Assembly (NCBI GenBank): GCA_030068075.1
Contig: CM057834.1
Span: 91,839,119 to 91,903,118 of the forward strand
Origin: Paguma larvata
Lineage: Eukaryota; Chordata; Mammalia; Carnivora; Viverridae
DNA length: 64,000 nucleotides
Reading direction: 5' to 3'
In this document: positions 1 through 12,204 of the stretch, piece after piece
Position numbering within the stretch: the stretch's first letter is position 1
Layout of the letters: every line of letters starts with the position of its first letter
Program-made: the position numbers and the translations under genes
The notes under the pieces: generated by a model
Database searches by the model: none
Told to the model about the DNA's origin: nothing
The model's input: only the letters and a program-made list of their open reading frames with translations

Positions 1-204
1 TGTAGAGAACAAACTAAGGTGCTGGTAGGATGTTGGGTGGGGAATGGGCTAAATGGGTGATGGACATTAAGAAGGGCACTTGTTGGGATGAGCACTGGGT
101 GTTATACGTAAGTGATGAATCACTAAATTCTACTCCTAAAACCATTATTCCACTATATGTTGATATATAGATGGATTTAAATAAAATTTAAAAAGTTTTA
201 AAAA
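1..204 (+). mobile_element. 3' end of a carnivore LINE-1
   Basis: The text contains the typical carnivore L1 3' UTR end: a GGGTGATGGACATTAAG stretch, GAGCACTGGGTGTTATA, AAGTGATGAATCACTAAATT and a closing AAATAAAATTTAAAAAG tail. The element starts left of the window. It retains no coding sequence here, and its good match to the consensus I know suggests a fairly young copy. Confidence 0.85.
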
Positions 205-435
205 TGTATAAAGGAACACCTACTCAAGCCCTTCCTGGGCCCCATAATTGAACTAGAACCAACAAGTCCAAATGGACATGGAAGAGGATTAGAAACCAAA
301 TCTTTCCATCATTTGCATCTCCAGATTTAGAGCTAAGAATTCTGAGATAAACAAATGGAGTAATTTGGAAATGATACATCAAAGCCTTCCTCCTATGACA
401 TGAGTAGTAGGAGGTATCGAGGATCTGCCTATCAA

Positions 436-1434
436 ATGCTAGGCAGACATTTTCCTCCAGACACCAAACACAGGATGTCCAAAACCTACAATCCTGCAGA
501 TAATGAACTGTCACCATTTCACATCCTCTCAATTGTAACAATTATAGGCACTGAATGCATCATCGGTATCATTGCAAATGGGTTCATCATGGCTATAAAT
601 GCAGCTGAATGGATTAAAAATAAGGCAGTTTCCAATAAGGCCAAATCCTGTTTTCTTGAATGTATCTGGAATAGCTTTCCAAAACTTCATGATGCTAGAA
701 ATTACCTTCAGCTCAACATTCCCACATTTTTATAATGAAGATGTTATATATGATACATTCAAAGTAAGTTTCATGTTCTTAAATCATTGTAGCCTCTGGT
801 TTTCTGCCTGGCTCAGTTTCTTCTTCCTCAAGAAGATTGCTGATTTCTCCCATCCCCTTTCCCTCAAGCTGAAATGGAGAATTTCCGGACTGATGCCCTG
901 GCTTCTGTGGCTATCAGTGTTTATTTTCGTGGGCTGCAGCGTGATCTTCTCCAGTGACATCAACACCATGTATTGTAACAATTCTTCTATCCCCTCTCCC
1001 AACTAAGAAAAAATAAGAAAAAATACTTCACTCAGACCAGTGTGGCCAACCTGGTTCTTCTCTATAACCTGGGGATCTTCATTCCTCTGACCATGTTCAT
1101 CTTTGCAGCCACCCTGCTGATCATCTCTCTCAAGAGACACACCCTACACATGGAAAGCAATGCCACTGGCTTCAGGGACCCCAGCATGGAGGCTCACATG
1201 GAGGCCATCAAAGCTATCAGCTACGTTCTCATTCTCTACATTTTCACTGCAGTTGCTTTATTTCTTTACATGTCCAACATCTTTGATGCCAACAGTTCCT
1301 GGAATACTTTGTGCAAATTCATCATGGCTGCCTACCCTGCTGGTCACTCCCAGGACAACCCTAGGTTGAGAAGAGCTTGGAAGTGGCTTCAGCCTCAAGT
1401 TCATCTTCACCTAAAAGAGCAGATTCATGACTGA
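436..1434 (+). pseudogene. TAS2R39: TAS2R39 bitter taste receptor, disrupted
   Basis: Translation from the ATG at 436 gives MLGRHFPPDTK, then ELSP, GIIANGFIMAINAAEW and NKAVS, which match the N-terminus of mammalian TAS2R39. An upstream in-frame ATG at 400 is probably not the ancestral start. The reading then breaks. About one base is lost near 649-652, after which the next frame continues with MMLEIT, CSLWFSAWLSFF and MPWLLWLS. A TAA follows at 1004, inside a perfect 10-base tandem duplication (1004-1013 and 1014-1023), and the match returns to the first frame. The last segment carries [16 protein letters not shown] and LRRAWKWLQ and ends at TGA 1432-1434. In TM7 the four residues expected after AGHS are missing (a 12-base in-frame deletion), which removes part of the conserved HSxLLIL motif. 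A functional seven-helix receptor is very unlikely. The position left of TAS2R40 agrees with human order. Confidence 0.92.
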
Positions 1435-1675
1435 CACCTGCAGAATACCACAAAACTAGCCCAACCAGCTCTGCCTCTCCCTCACCTAGACCCCTCTCCT
1501 CCCACCTTCTTTCTTCCCCAAACTTGATCTGATCCTTCCACCTGATGTAGTTTTTTACAAAGAAAGTTAGTCTTCATTTATCTCTTTTGCTTCTTGGGGA
1601 CAGTCTTAGTGATGTTTGACATATTCTTTACCTGAGCCTTCTATTTTAGCTCCACTTGCTCTATGTAAAAGCAAT

Positions 1676-1812
1676 GATTCTACACATTAGAATCTCTGGG
1701 GGAGATTTTTGAAATACCAGTGTCCAAGCCTGACCCTAGATCAATTCAGTCAGAGTTTTTGGTATTGGAACTTAGATAATTCTTTTTAAGTTCTCAAGGT
1801 GATTGTTTTCCA
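1676..1812 (+). mobile_element. Possible hAT-type DNA transposon relic
   Basis: ACACATTAGAATCTCTGGGG, followed by an AAATACCAGTGTCCAAGCC-like stretch and a GTTCTCAAGGTGATTG end, resembles short non-autonomous hAT (Charlie-group) elements. It is heavily decayed and I cannot name the family. The rest of 1435-1855 is TAS2R39 3' flank with nothing else recognisable. Confidence 0.35.
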
Positions 1813-1854
1813 AAACCTAAAACAAAAAATTTTAAGATGCTCAGCCTGGCTTAT

Positions 1855-2165
1855 ATCAAGAATAAAATTAAGACTACTTTCAGATATAATTTTTTACCTA
1901 TCAGATTAGCAAAGATCAAAAAGTTTGGTAACACACTGTGTGTGATCATGGGGACAAAGCAATCTCATAAATTTATGGAAATGTGAATTGCTGCTTCTTT
2001 AAGCACTGTTTAGTAATACCTATGAAAGTATATACTTTTATTCGACAATTATACTTGGGGGAATTTATTTTATAGATATACTTGAGTACATAAAAATTGG
2101 CATATGTGCCAATTATTTGTTGCAATATTTTACATCCAAATGGCTATATTCATTATTAAAAGGAG
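1855..2165 (+). mobile_element. Old LINE-1 fragment (3' part)
   Basis: CAGATTAGCAAAGATCAAAA, followed by TTTGGTAACAC, GTGAATTGCTGCTTC and a late ATACTTGAGTACATAAAAAT stretch, reads as the ORF2 tail and 3' UTR of an old mammalian L1. There is no open frame. Confidence 0.55.
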
Positions 2166-3690
2166 CCACATTGGGGGTAGCAACTAATGTTGAATTACCA
2201 ATCTCCAGAACTTAATCTTTGATAAATTCACCAAATAAAGTTTATTCTACTTTCTCTTCCTATCTGCAAAAAATTAGGTTAAATTTCACCTGAAATAGAG
2301 AAACTGTTTCTTTTTCTTTTCAAGAAGATAGAGAGACTCTTCTTAAAAGGTCTCATTTTCTGAACTTCAATGCCCATGGGCTACTAAGATAACATAAATA
2401 AAAGCAAAAGAGTAAAATATAAGAATGACTTTGAAATTATGAAATTTTTAATCCAAGAAAGAGATGCTATAGACCACTTGAATCTATTCGGGATAGGTCC
2501 TGGACTTTAGGCTGCCTCGTTACTCATGACCTAGACTGGAAGAAAGGGTGAACTACCTTCCCCCATTTCATAACCAGACTATAGAACAATCTGTAAACAT
2601 GGACATCTGTGGGGGAGTCCTCGCTGAGCCAAAGATTTAACTGTGCCAGCCAGTACTCCTCATAAGTGCCATCCTTAAAACCTACTGGCAAGTAAATACG
2701 ACTTGCTGTTGACACTGTGAAAATCTTCAAGAAAGGAATATGACTGTTTCAGTTGTGAGTGTTAGACATACACCACTATTTGTCATTTGAAAAAAAAATG
2801 TATTTGATATTCAAAATGATGGCATGCTTCCTTGTACCTTAACAAATGGATTCTGAATAATATACTGGATGCTAACAAAACTGATAGACATGCTTTGTAA
2901 ACATTCTCAGCGGCTGAAGACATTAAGGAAGTGACTATCAAAACAGTCATGGGCAGCTGGAAATATAGCATCAGAGCCATCATCTGCAACAAAATATTGA
3001 TGGAAATGATTACATTGCTCATTGAGCATCTCCCAAAACCAAGTAACAGATAATTGGGGAAGTACATGTCATATGTCACAATTTTTTGTCACTATTTTCT
3101 GTGACAAAAAATTTAATGTGGTGAAGTTTGTTTTCTTGTGAAATATCCTGATTGCTACAAAGCTGTCTATTAAAGGATCTTAACTCCAATTCTCACATAC
3201 AGCTTTTAAAAAATGAGAGTGTCAATACTTACAAAAACATAACAATATTATTCATTTCTAAATCTCCACCCAAAGTTTACAGAAGTGAAATTAGAGTTGT
3301 TTCAAGTTGATTATCATCATCATCATCATCATCACCATCATCATAGTCAAAGTAATATCAGCTTTTGGTCAACAAACAAATGCTGAAAAGTCTTTTGTGA
3401 AAAGTAAGTCACTCAAAAGCTACCTCACCCAAGTGCTCACTTCCCAAAAGCAACATTTCAATTGATTTCTGACTTTAATTTTTGTTGTGGTTACTTTAAT
3501 AGCTCCAAGCAGGTATACATTAACACACACATTGTGTTATCCATCTGTAAAGAACACCCATTGACTCCTCATTCTAAAAGGTGAGGACTGAAGTGTCACT
3601 AATATTGCCATCAAATGCTGCGTTGCCTCCTCTCAAATTTTGAGAAAATTGCATTACTACTTTTAGCTCTTATTCTCATTGCTTTTAAAT
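2166..3690. other. Intergenic, no gene recognised
   Basis: AT-rich sequence. The longest open frame here (98 codons, minus strand, 2783-3079) is hydrophobic and resembles no family I know, so I do not call it. An ATC microsatellite lies inside. Confidence 0.5.
3314..3346. repeat. (ATC)n microsatellite
   Basis: About ten ATC units with one ACC interruption. Confidence 0.9.
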
Positions 3691-3709
3691 TATTGAATGA
3701 TCATTTTAA

Positions 3710-3915
3710 TGTGTATTTATTTTTGAAAGAGAGAGAGCGAGAAAGAGCATAAGCGAGGAAGGGGCAGAGAGAGAGGGAGAGACAGAATCTGAAGCAGGCT
3801 CCAGGCTCTGAGCTGTCAGCACAGAGCCCGATGTGGGCCTTGAACTCACTAATGGTGAGATCATGACCTGAGCCAAAGTCAGACGTTCAACCAACTGAGC
3901 TACCCAGGTGCCCCC
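3710..3915 (-). mobile_element. CAN-SINE, minus strand
   Basis: Reads TTATTTTTGAAAGAGAG to CTACCCAGGTGCCCC, the reverse complement of a tRNA-derived feliform SINE. It is flanked by a perfect 16-base target duplication, TGAATGATCATTTTAA, at 3694-3709 and 3916-3931. Confidence 0.93.
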
Positions 3916-4050
3916 TGAATGATCATTTTAAGTTGCAATGTCTTATTCTACTATTTATAATCCATCCCTATCAACTCCACATTATATAAAAGGTATGTTA
4001 GTGCCCCTATCCTTCTTTTTACTACTTCACCCTTTTCCACCTGCATTTTA

Positions 4051-4264
4051 AAAAATATTTTTATTTATTTTTGAGAGACAGAGAGAGAGAGAGAGAGAGA
4101 GCGTGCACAAGCAGGGAGGGACAGAGAAAGAGAGGGAGGCAGAGGATCCAAATCGGGCTCTGTGCTGACAGCAGAGAGCCCTACGTGGGGCTCGAACTCA
4201 AACTGTGAGATCATGACCTGAGTCAAAGTTGGACACTTAATCGACTGAGCCATCCCAGTGACCC
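4051..4264 (-). mobile_element. CAN-SINE, minus strand
   Basis: T-rich start, (GA)n block and tRNA-like head ending GAGCCATCCCAGTGACCCC. A CCCTTTTCCAC direct repeat flanks it on both sides. Confidence 0.9.
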
Positions 4265-5324
4265 CCTTTTCCACACTCTAACTTCTGAAAGCAACATGCT
4301 CCTCTTACATTGTCATATGCTATTCTGTAACTATAGTTCAGTCTTCTGTGCTTTACCTATGAATTTATTTTAATGTAAAAAATCAATAAATAGCATTTCT
4401 AATATTCTTAGTAAAACTATTATTATTGGACTCAGGACCAAAAAGTGCTTTTCAATAAGTTCAATGACACACTTCATAGACCCAGGTAAAAGGAGATTGT
4501 TTCCAGCATAAAAATCAAATGCGTTTTATTTTCTTACACTCCATCATTTACTCAACAACATGAAACAGTTAATTTGAGTTTATGATAATCCTGCTCAATT
4601 GCCTTCCTTTATGTTGTTAGACCACCCTGCCTCCCAGATAGATAAGTATATTTCTTACCACCTACTCAAAGGAATTCAGTATTTTAATCACTCTCAGTTG
4701 GATGTAATCCACTTTTTTTTTTTTCAGTAGCAACTTGATCAATGCCCTTCATTCTCATTCCTTTCTTGACAATTGGCTCCTAACCCTGACTCATGTTCAT
4801 CATCCACCAGGATGTCTAGGTTATATCCATCAACTATTTCCTAGATCACATGTCTTACTCTCCTTTTCTTACTTCCTCCCTTACTTACCGGAACACATCC
4901 TTAAGTAACTTCCTCAGAAAGGTCCTTCGGAAATGCGGAATGTTTTTATTTTGCCCTCACCCTTGATTGGTAGTTGATAGTTAATTGAATATATAATTCT
5001 AGGTCTAAAATAATTTACCTTAAGTTTAGAAGAAATATCATTATCTTTTCACATTTGTTGTTACTAATTGGAAGTGTGAAAGCAACCTATGCCTTTTTCC
5101 TTTGGAGGCTTTTGTATTTTCTTTCTTTAGACATTTTGAAAATCTTCTTTTATCCTTCATGATTCACCAGGATTGCACATATAACAGAAATCTGATTAAA
5201 GTGACCATATAATGCCATTTTTAAATGTAACATGAAATCTAAAGTTTGAAAAAAAATGCTCCAAGGAGTCACTAATGACTCAGGATTCTTCTAGCTTCCT
5301 GTCCTACCACAACATGTTGCTGAG

Positions 5325-5336
5325 GCAACAACAGAC

Positions 5337-5394
<58 letters not shown>

Positions 5395-5530
5395 TTGGGG
5401 AGGGGCAGAGGGAGATGGAGAGAGAGAATCCCAGCAGACTCCATGCCCAATGCAGAGCCCTGTACAGGGCTCAATCCTACGACCCTAGGATCATGATCTG
5501 AGCTGAAATCTAGAGTATCACCTCTGCATT
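5325..5530 (-). mobile_element. CAN-SINE with expanded (GA)n, head truncated
   Basis: A run of about 25 GA units at 5337-5390 leads into GGGGAGGGGCAGAGGGAGA and a tRNA-like segment with GATCATGATCTGAGC. The usual GAGCCACCCAGGCGCCCC head is missing, so the copy is incomplete. Confidence 0.85.
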
Positions 5531-5758
5531 CTAGGCAGAAGTGGGTCACATGACACCTCCATAAGGAAAATAGTAGAAAGAATTATTTTTAATTTGCAAT
5601 TGTGCACACTTCCACCCTAATCCACTCTAAACAAAATCAGGGTACTTATAATGAGGAAGAGGGATGAATGATCATGACTTAGGCAACTAGTATCAAATGC
5701 TCCATTTGTTGAAATTGTATAAGACCAATTCAGGGCTTATCAATCAAAGACCATGTCT

Positions 5759-5950
5759 TTGGGGCACCTGACTGGCTCAGTCAGTTGAGCATCTTGATTT
5801 CAACTCAAGTCATGATCCCAGGGTCGTGGGATCGAGCCCTGTGTAGGGCTCCACACTGGGCATGGAACCTGCTTGGGATTCTCTCTCCCCTACTCGTATT
5901 CTCTCTCTCTCTCTCTCTCTCTCAAAAAAAAAAAAGAAAGAAAGGAAAAA
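5759..5950 (+). mobile_element. CAN-SINE, plus strand
   Basis: Starts GGGGCACCTGACTGGCTCAG, has CATGATCCCAGGGTCGTGGG, and ends in (CT)n followed by an A-rich tail. Confidence 0.92.
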
Positions 5951-7154
5951 AGAAAAAGACTATGTCCTTCATGAGCACTCATAAAGTTTCTTCTACTTTT
6001 TAAAAAAAATTTCTTCCTCTTCATTTTCTCTAAATTTGATCCCTAAAATTCCTTTTGGTCAGATTTTAGGCCTCCTGAATTAAACATCTGTGTTTCTTAT
6101 CTTTTCTGTTATCTTTTTCATCATTGATTTATGCTGATTATTCAGAGATATTATCTTGAATTCATCTTAATTTTACTGAAATCATATGTTAACTGAATAT
6201 AATTTTAAATATTTTTAATCTGAAAGTTTCTTCTTGTTTCTTATTTATTTTTAATAGAATCTTTTTGTTAATTTATGAATTCAGTATCTTCTATGCCTTC
6301 TCTGAATATACAAGTTTAAATTTTTAAAGTATTCTTCTTTGATCTTTATTTCTCCAGGGGTCATTTACTCTGAATATTTATCTTGGTCTTTCTCATTTAG
6401 GCTGTGAATTTTGCTCCTATTTCTGATAATCCTTGATTACTAATTCATGAAGGAAAATGAAAGGCTGTTTTTGCATAAGTAAGAATTATTCCCCAGCAGG
6501 ACATTCTTCTGAATGGAAAGGCTGATTGGGACCTCAGTTTTGTAACTGGGCCATCCAGTTCACCAGGATTGGCTTCTGATGACTTTTTTTTTTAGGTATG
6601 TGGGTAAAAAATCAGACATTAGCCTAGAAATATAAAATGTCATAATAAGAAAGAATTTAATTTCTGTGCAAACAATCATACTGGAAGCCTTTTTCTTGAA
6701 AATGTGTTCAATTTCTCTACAAAAGAATTGTTGATATGGGGGCTGTCAACGGTTCTGTGTGTAGTGATGGAGAAAGGGTTGGAAAGGATCACTGAAGCAG
6801 CTACATGGAAGACAGAATTACAACAATGACTTGGTTTTGCACCCTGCCTCACTCCTACTAGCCAAAGCTAGGAAACATATATCAGGGAACCTCAAGGCTT
6901 TCAAGCAAGCTGAGCAGTCACCATATTGCCAGAGGATCACCATGTGCATGTTCTAAGCATCCTCTGTGCCGGTTCATTCACAATATGCTTTCATTGATGG
7001 CCCATATCCAAGAGATCCATATCCATTGATATCCAAATCTTTAGTCTGCCCTTGGCCATCCTCCCTCCTCTCTCTTAATTATTATGGATTTTTTTTTTCT
7101 CAGTGGAGTCTCAAAAGAAGGGGGAGTCAAGTACACTGTTTTGTTTTGATTTTT

Positions 7155-7371
7155 TTTTACTTTTTTAACGTTTATTTATTTTTGAGAGACATAGAGACAG
7201 AGCATGAGCAGGGGAAGGGCAGAGAGAGAGAGGCAGACATAGAATCCGAAGCAGGCTTCAGGCTCTGAGCCATCAGCACAGAGCCCGATGCGGGGCTCGA
7301 ACCCACAGACCGTAAGATCATGACCTGAGCCAAAGTAGGCCACTCAACCGACTCAGCCACCCAGGCGCCCC
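7155..7371 (-). mobile_element. CAN-SINE, minus strand
   Basis: Near full-length copy ending AGCCACCCAGGCGCCCC. A 15-base target duplication TCAAGTACACTGTTT is perfect at 7127-7141 and 7372-7386, so this insertion is comparatively recent. Confidence 0.95.
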
Positions 7372-7572
7372 TCAAGTACACTGTTTGGTCTCAAATTTAA
7401 AATCAGATGCCTTATATACAACATTTCTTTTTATTGCCCAAGAACCTCTAAGCCTATTTCAGAAGTTCAGTCATCGTCAAGTTCATGACAATGTTTTATC
7501 ATGGACAATTTTGAATTGTCCAATATTTAATTTGGGGTCATAAAAATCCCCTAAACTAGTTTTCTACAGAAA

Positions 7573-7609
7573 AATTTTTTTAAGTTATTTATTCATTTTG
7601 AGAGAAAGG

Positions 7610-7654
<45 letters not shown>

Positions 7655-7808
7655 TAGGGGAGGGGCAGAAAGTAGGAGAGACAGAATCCCAAGCAGACTC
7701 TATGCCATCAGCTCAGAGCCTGATATGGGGCTCAAAGCCACATGAGATGGTGACCTGAGCCAAAACCAAGAGTCGGATGCTTAACCAACTGTGCCACCCA
7801 GGCACCCC
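7573..7808 (-). mobile_element. CAN-SINE with a (CA)n expansion
   Basis: A minus-strand SINE in which the usual (GA)n block is replaced by about 20 CA units at 7612-7652. The head ends GCCACCCAGGCACCCCT. A short TCTACAG repeat flanks it. Confidence 0.9.
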
Positions 7809-10319
7809 TCTACAGGAAATTTCGAAGGAAGTTTCTGAACTAGAACATTAACTCTATTGAAAACAGGCTTATCTTATTTTTGTTTTATGCCAATGTGTTT
7901 TTCTCACCTGTTAACAGACCCGTTAATTTCATTATGTGACTAACCTCTTTGAAAGTTTATCAAGTCCTCAAACTGATTAAACAAATGGCAGCAATTCTCC
8001 TTTCTTACTGAATTCATAGAAAATTTCCAGAAAGTTTAAATTGGTGAAATCTGATTATTCAGCTAGAAATGAGAGATTTTCATCAATAAACTGAGTGGTC
8101 AGGATACTAAAATAAAAGAAAACATCTATATGGGCCCTCTCCACATGCAATCCACACAGCTGTGTGCATGTCCTCACAATCATCTTGGGAATTTTCTCTT
8201 AAGAGCATAAGAACAAAGACAGAAAAGATAAAAGCAGGATTTAGCCCATCCCAGCCAACTCTAACTTGCCTGCCAAGTAGATAAAAAGACATGGCGGCCG
8301 ATTCCCTGGGAAGACTTTTGCCTGTATCACCATGGAGACAGCTATTCTGCCCTTCGAGTAGTGGGATTCTGTACAACAAACATAGCTGAATGCAAAGATG
8401 GAGCTGCTAGCACCAGGAGAGTGAGCAAGAGAAGGGGCAGGCTGAGTGAAAAGTAAAGGTGCCAAACTGAACATAGGTGTCACAGTGTGAGGACAGGGGG
8501 TTGCAGGCAGTGACTCTGTAGATGAGAAAGACACAGCTGGTGACTGGACACTTGGCTTGGAGACCAGCCCAAACCACCATCCTTCCATCTTTAAGCAGCG
8601 CCAGGCTCAAAGCAGGAAAGAAGAATTTTGAGTGGGCTGAGTGTAACATGAAGTGAGTGCGTTTATCCAGAATTGTGTTTTCAGCCACCAGGTGGATTGG
8701 GGGAAGGGAGGGCTATGCAGATATTAAACTAATTACTTTTAAAATGTAAGTTTCTCTTCACGCACTCGATTTGCAAATTTTAAAATTCATTCCCACTTTA
8801 TGTGGGAGCTCACCTGGGATTCTGAAATATCCTCACAGGCATACACCTGCACATAAACCAATTCGAACCCTGGACTGGAATTTGGAATAAAATTATCTCC
8901 AGGCAGGGCCCAGGACCAGCAAAAGACAAGATATTTAGAAGTGGTGGGAATACATGAGATAGACCCTCAGGAGTCACCATTTATGTCAGAAACAGGGATG
9001 AATTCTAATGACTGACTTGGAGAGAAGAGCAGTGTGTTTAACATGCCCAAGTAGATCCAACATGTTCTTTTCTCTCTCTCCTTGCATGCTCTCTCTGAAC
9101 AAGCCCCAAGAAGTCCCCAAAAAGCTAGTGTCTTCCAAATTTGTTCCCGTCCTCTATCTCACTTCTGAACCCCAATCCCTCTCTACCCCTAGAGTCCCTT
9201 CTCCGTAGCCCCTTTTCCGTCCCAGATTTTTGCTAAATTAATGACTCTGTCTCTAACTGTCCTCTGCCTTGTAAGTGAAAGCTCTTTCAGTTTTAAGAAC
9301 TATTATGGACTGGCATTTATAGCTGAGATTAAAAATAACCCCCACCAGACTGCCTGGAAGATGCGATTTCCTGAGAACCTGCAGGACTCGGGAACGCAAA
9401 TCAGAAAAGGATCCGATTGCCCCAACACTTTACCAGAGAAAACTACCATTTGCATCTGCGCTCCAGATCCTGGATGGCTACAAATACGTCAGTGGCTCAT
9501 TCAAACCAGAACCAGGCACAGATTGAAACCCTGAGTGGAGGTGGATTTGGAAGGAGGAGTGAAAAGGATGCAGCTCTGGAAATTGGGACTGATAAGTCTG
9601 TGTCACTGCCAAGACAGGAGGCTGGGCAGTGCATTCCCGGGTATCTGACCCTCAGCTGACTCTGGATGTCTTGGACAGCATTCCTTTCTTTAGTTCAGTG
9701 AGTGTTGTTTTCAACCACTAGCCCAAAGAGACGCCCCTACACTTTTATTAATTACATCCTTCTCAATGTCATCCTTGTCAGTGGCCTGGATACATTTTTA
9801 GGCCTGGAGTGAAACAGAAGTGGTTTTACTGAAACCACGTGGTGATAGAGTGTGATAGTAATACCCACTGTGGGTGCAAAGAAGAAATAGGAGTCCAGGT
9901 TTATCTTGCTTAGGAAACAGATTTTCCTGAAAGCCCTTCTCTCTACACGTCTGAATGCGGTAATTCCCTTCCCATCAACCTGTATCTGGCTCCTAAATAT
10001 CATTTCAATCATATCATAAAATATCGACTGAAGAATCAAAAACCTGTTTCCTTTAAGATTCTAATCTCCCAAATTCTGAGCTGGTTTCCTCAAAAGGGCT
10101 GTGTGGCCTCTGTTCTGCTGCTTCCACTTCTGGTATATCAAACCTTCCGTGCTTAGCAGTGCCACAAAGGTTGTCTGTATGGGTCTAGAGTTAGCTAAGC
10201 TATGCGGCAGAACACAGGACCCTAACGTCTTTGTTTTTAGGGGACACGCTAAAATACTTAGGGATGAAGGGGCATCCTATCTGCAGCTTGCTCTCAAACT
10301 GTTCAGAAAACAGTAATAC
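7809..10319. other. Intergenic, no gene recognised
   Basis: About 2.5 kb without a clear transposon or gene. Open frames of up to 115 codons on the minus strand (8107-8688) and 97 codons on the plus strand (9241-9534) have no recognisable domain and no splice context I trust. Compared with its surroundings this stretch is poor in young repeats. Confidence 0.5.
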
Positions 10320-10475
10320 GTATGTATATATATATTGAGAGAGAGAAAAAAGAACCAAGCAGTGCAGTGCAATGGCAATATTTGGGCAATCTGGGGGAAG
10401 CGTGTGCGGGAATCCTTTGTGGTCTTCTTGCAACTTTTTCTAGAAGCCTGAAATTAAGTTAAAATAAGACTCAAA
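10320..10475 (+). mobile_element. Possible old LINE-1 3' end
   Basis: After a short TATATA tract, CTTCTTGCAACTTTTTCTAG followed by AGCCTGAAATTAAGTTAAAA resembles the last bases of an L1ME-type 3' UTR. Confidence 0.35.
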
Positions 10476-11640
10476 AGAAAGGAAAATTACCTTAGGAGCA
10501 TGGTGAGCTTTCAAGGAAATAATATCTATGAAAATATGCTCTATAAATTACAAAGTGCTGGTAAATGTTTTTAAACTAAAAAGTATACTATTTAAGGTAT
10601 CCATTTAAATTCATTTTCCCCGAAAAAATTTTTTAAGTTTCAATGGCTTAAAAAAACACACATTTATTCCTTGCTCGTTCAAAACCCTCTACAGGCCCAA
10701 GCATTCCAAGAGTAGCTGTTCTCCACACAGCATCTCAGGGATCCAGGCTGCTTAGAGCTAATGCATCACCATCTGAAAAGAGGACCTGGGGTCACCTCAG
10801 CAGGAGAACGGAGCATGTGGAGTTGTCTGTGGTGGGGAGGGTATCACACATCCCCTCCCACTCACAGCCCACTGGCCAGAGCTGACCATAGAGCCCCATC
10901 TGAGTGTAAGGAGGCGGGCAACACAGGGAATGTATTGCCACATTTGTGGAGCATTCCTGTCTCAGCTCCAGGATCTCCTCGATTTCCCATTTTCTGCTGA
11001 ACTAAAACACTTCCTCTTTCTCAGAATATATGAAGAAGAAGGAAAGGGGGGAGAAATGTACATGTTTTCCTATCAGCTTCCCAGCACTCCAACTTAGACT
11101 CTTTACCTGACCACCAGTCACACGGAGAGGGTGGCTCTGCATTCTCTAGGGATTGCCCAGATTATGCCACCCCTCCTCAGAAACATGGTGGCTTATGTTT
11201 GTCAAATTAGAAAATGTCTCTCTTGATCATGGAGACCAAAGACTTGGGGTCTCGGTTGAAGAACAAATAAAGACAGCATTAAGGACAAAGAAAGGCAAAT
11301 AGTAAAGAAAAAGCATTTGAGTGTTTTCAAAATCCACAAATATTGATCAATGCCCACTCTACACCTAGATTCTTTACATGTAATATTTGTGATGTCTCTT
11401 ATTTACACCCGTCCAAGTCCAGCCACTTTAGAACAGCCACATTTGAAAATTGCAGTACAGAACCAAAGGCATCTGTGAAATGAGAGCAAACTAATCTCTT
11501 CAGGGATCGCAGGATACAGACAACCACCCCCTCAAATAAAACGCAGTGTAGAGTACAAGGCTAATAATGCCCAGCACACAGATGGAGAATAAGTTTCCAG
11601 GGGGAGAATAAAGAAAGAGGCCTGAAAAAAAAAAAAAAAA
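10476..11640. other. Intergenic, no gene recognised
   Basis: Mixed-composition sequence with no reading frame or repeat that I can name. It ends in a 17-base A run directly before a SINE. Confidence 0.5.
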
Positions 11641-11642
11641 GA

Positions 11643-11835
11643 GGGGCACCTGGGTGGCTCAGTCAGTTAAGTGTCCGACTCTTGATTTCAGCTCAGGTCA
11701 CAATCTCACACGGTTGTGAGATGGAGCCCCATGTCAGGCTCCGAGCTAAGCATGGAGCCTGCTTGAGAATCTCTCTCCCTCTGCCCCTCCTCTCTCTCAA
11801 AAGTAAAAACAATGAAATAAAATAAAGTAAAAGAA
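11643..11835 (+). mobile_element. CAN-SINE, plus strand
   Basis: GGGGCACCTGGGTGGCTCAG head, TGATTTCAGCTCAGGTCA, a short (CT)n block and an AAAATAAAGTAAAAG tail. Confidence 0.92.
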
Positions 11836-12204
11836 AAGAAAAAGAAAGAAAACGACCTTAAGGCAGGGCTGTAAATGAAGAAAGCACAATCCTTGGGTTT
11901 TACTGTATTTGTGCCCCCAGAAACAGGTGACTTGGCAGCTCTTGGGGAAGATCCACATTCCTAGGGTCCATGAACTCACAAGTCACGGCAGCATTTCTCA
12001 GACTCACTCCCAGAATAAGAACAGCTCAGTCCCTCCCACCGCACACCTTACAGATCTGGCACTGAAATAGCCTCCCTGGTTTTTCTGTTACAACCCAAAG
12101 GCTTGGAGCGCTCCTCACAGAGCTAACTTTCTCCATGATCTCCTGCACCACTTTGGGAAGCAAATCCAGATGACAGAACACACAAGCACACACACACAGA
12201 GGCA

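Larger units (their letters stand above)
4935..6600 (-). mobile_element. Ancient LINE-1 fragments, minus strand, split by SINEs
   Basis: ATAATTCTAGGTCTAAAATA, TTTCTTTAGACATTTTGA and GATTCACCAGGATTGCAC, then after two SINEs TTCATTTTCTCTAAATTTG, TTAGGCCTCCTGAATTAAA and CTTATCTTTTCTGTTATC, follow the order of an old L1 read backwards. Divergence is high and the boundaries are approximate. The rest of 4265-5324 and 6600-7125 shows no gene. Confidence 0.45.

Noticed and set aside
2783..3079. 98-codon hydrophobic minus-strand frame; the opposite strand also reads AAEDIKEVTIKTVMGSWKYS
   Set aside because: No recognisable family, no splice or promoter context, and stops nearby on the other strand. 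It could be a decayed transposon or retrocopy, but I cannot support either.
5275..5549. Arg-Glu repeat and Ser-Leu repeat frames
   Set aside because: Translations of the (GA)n block of a SINE.
8107..8688. Three overlapping minus-strand frames of 90-115 codons
   Set aside because: They overlap one another in different frames and show no domain or codon pattern; typical chance frames.
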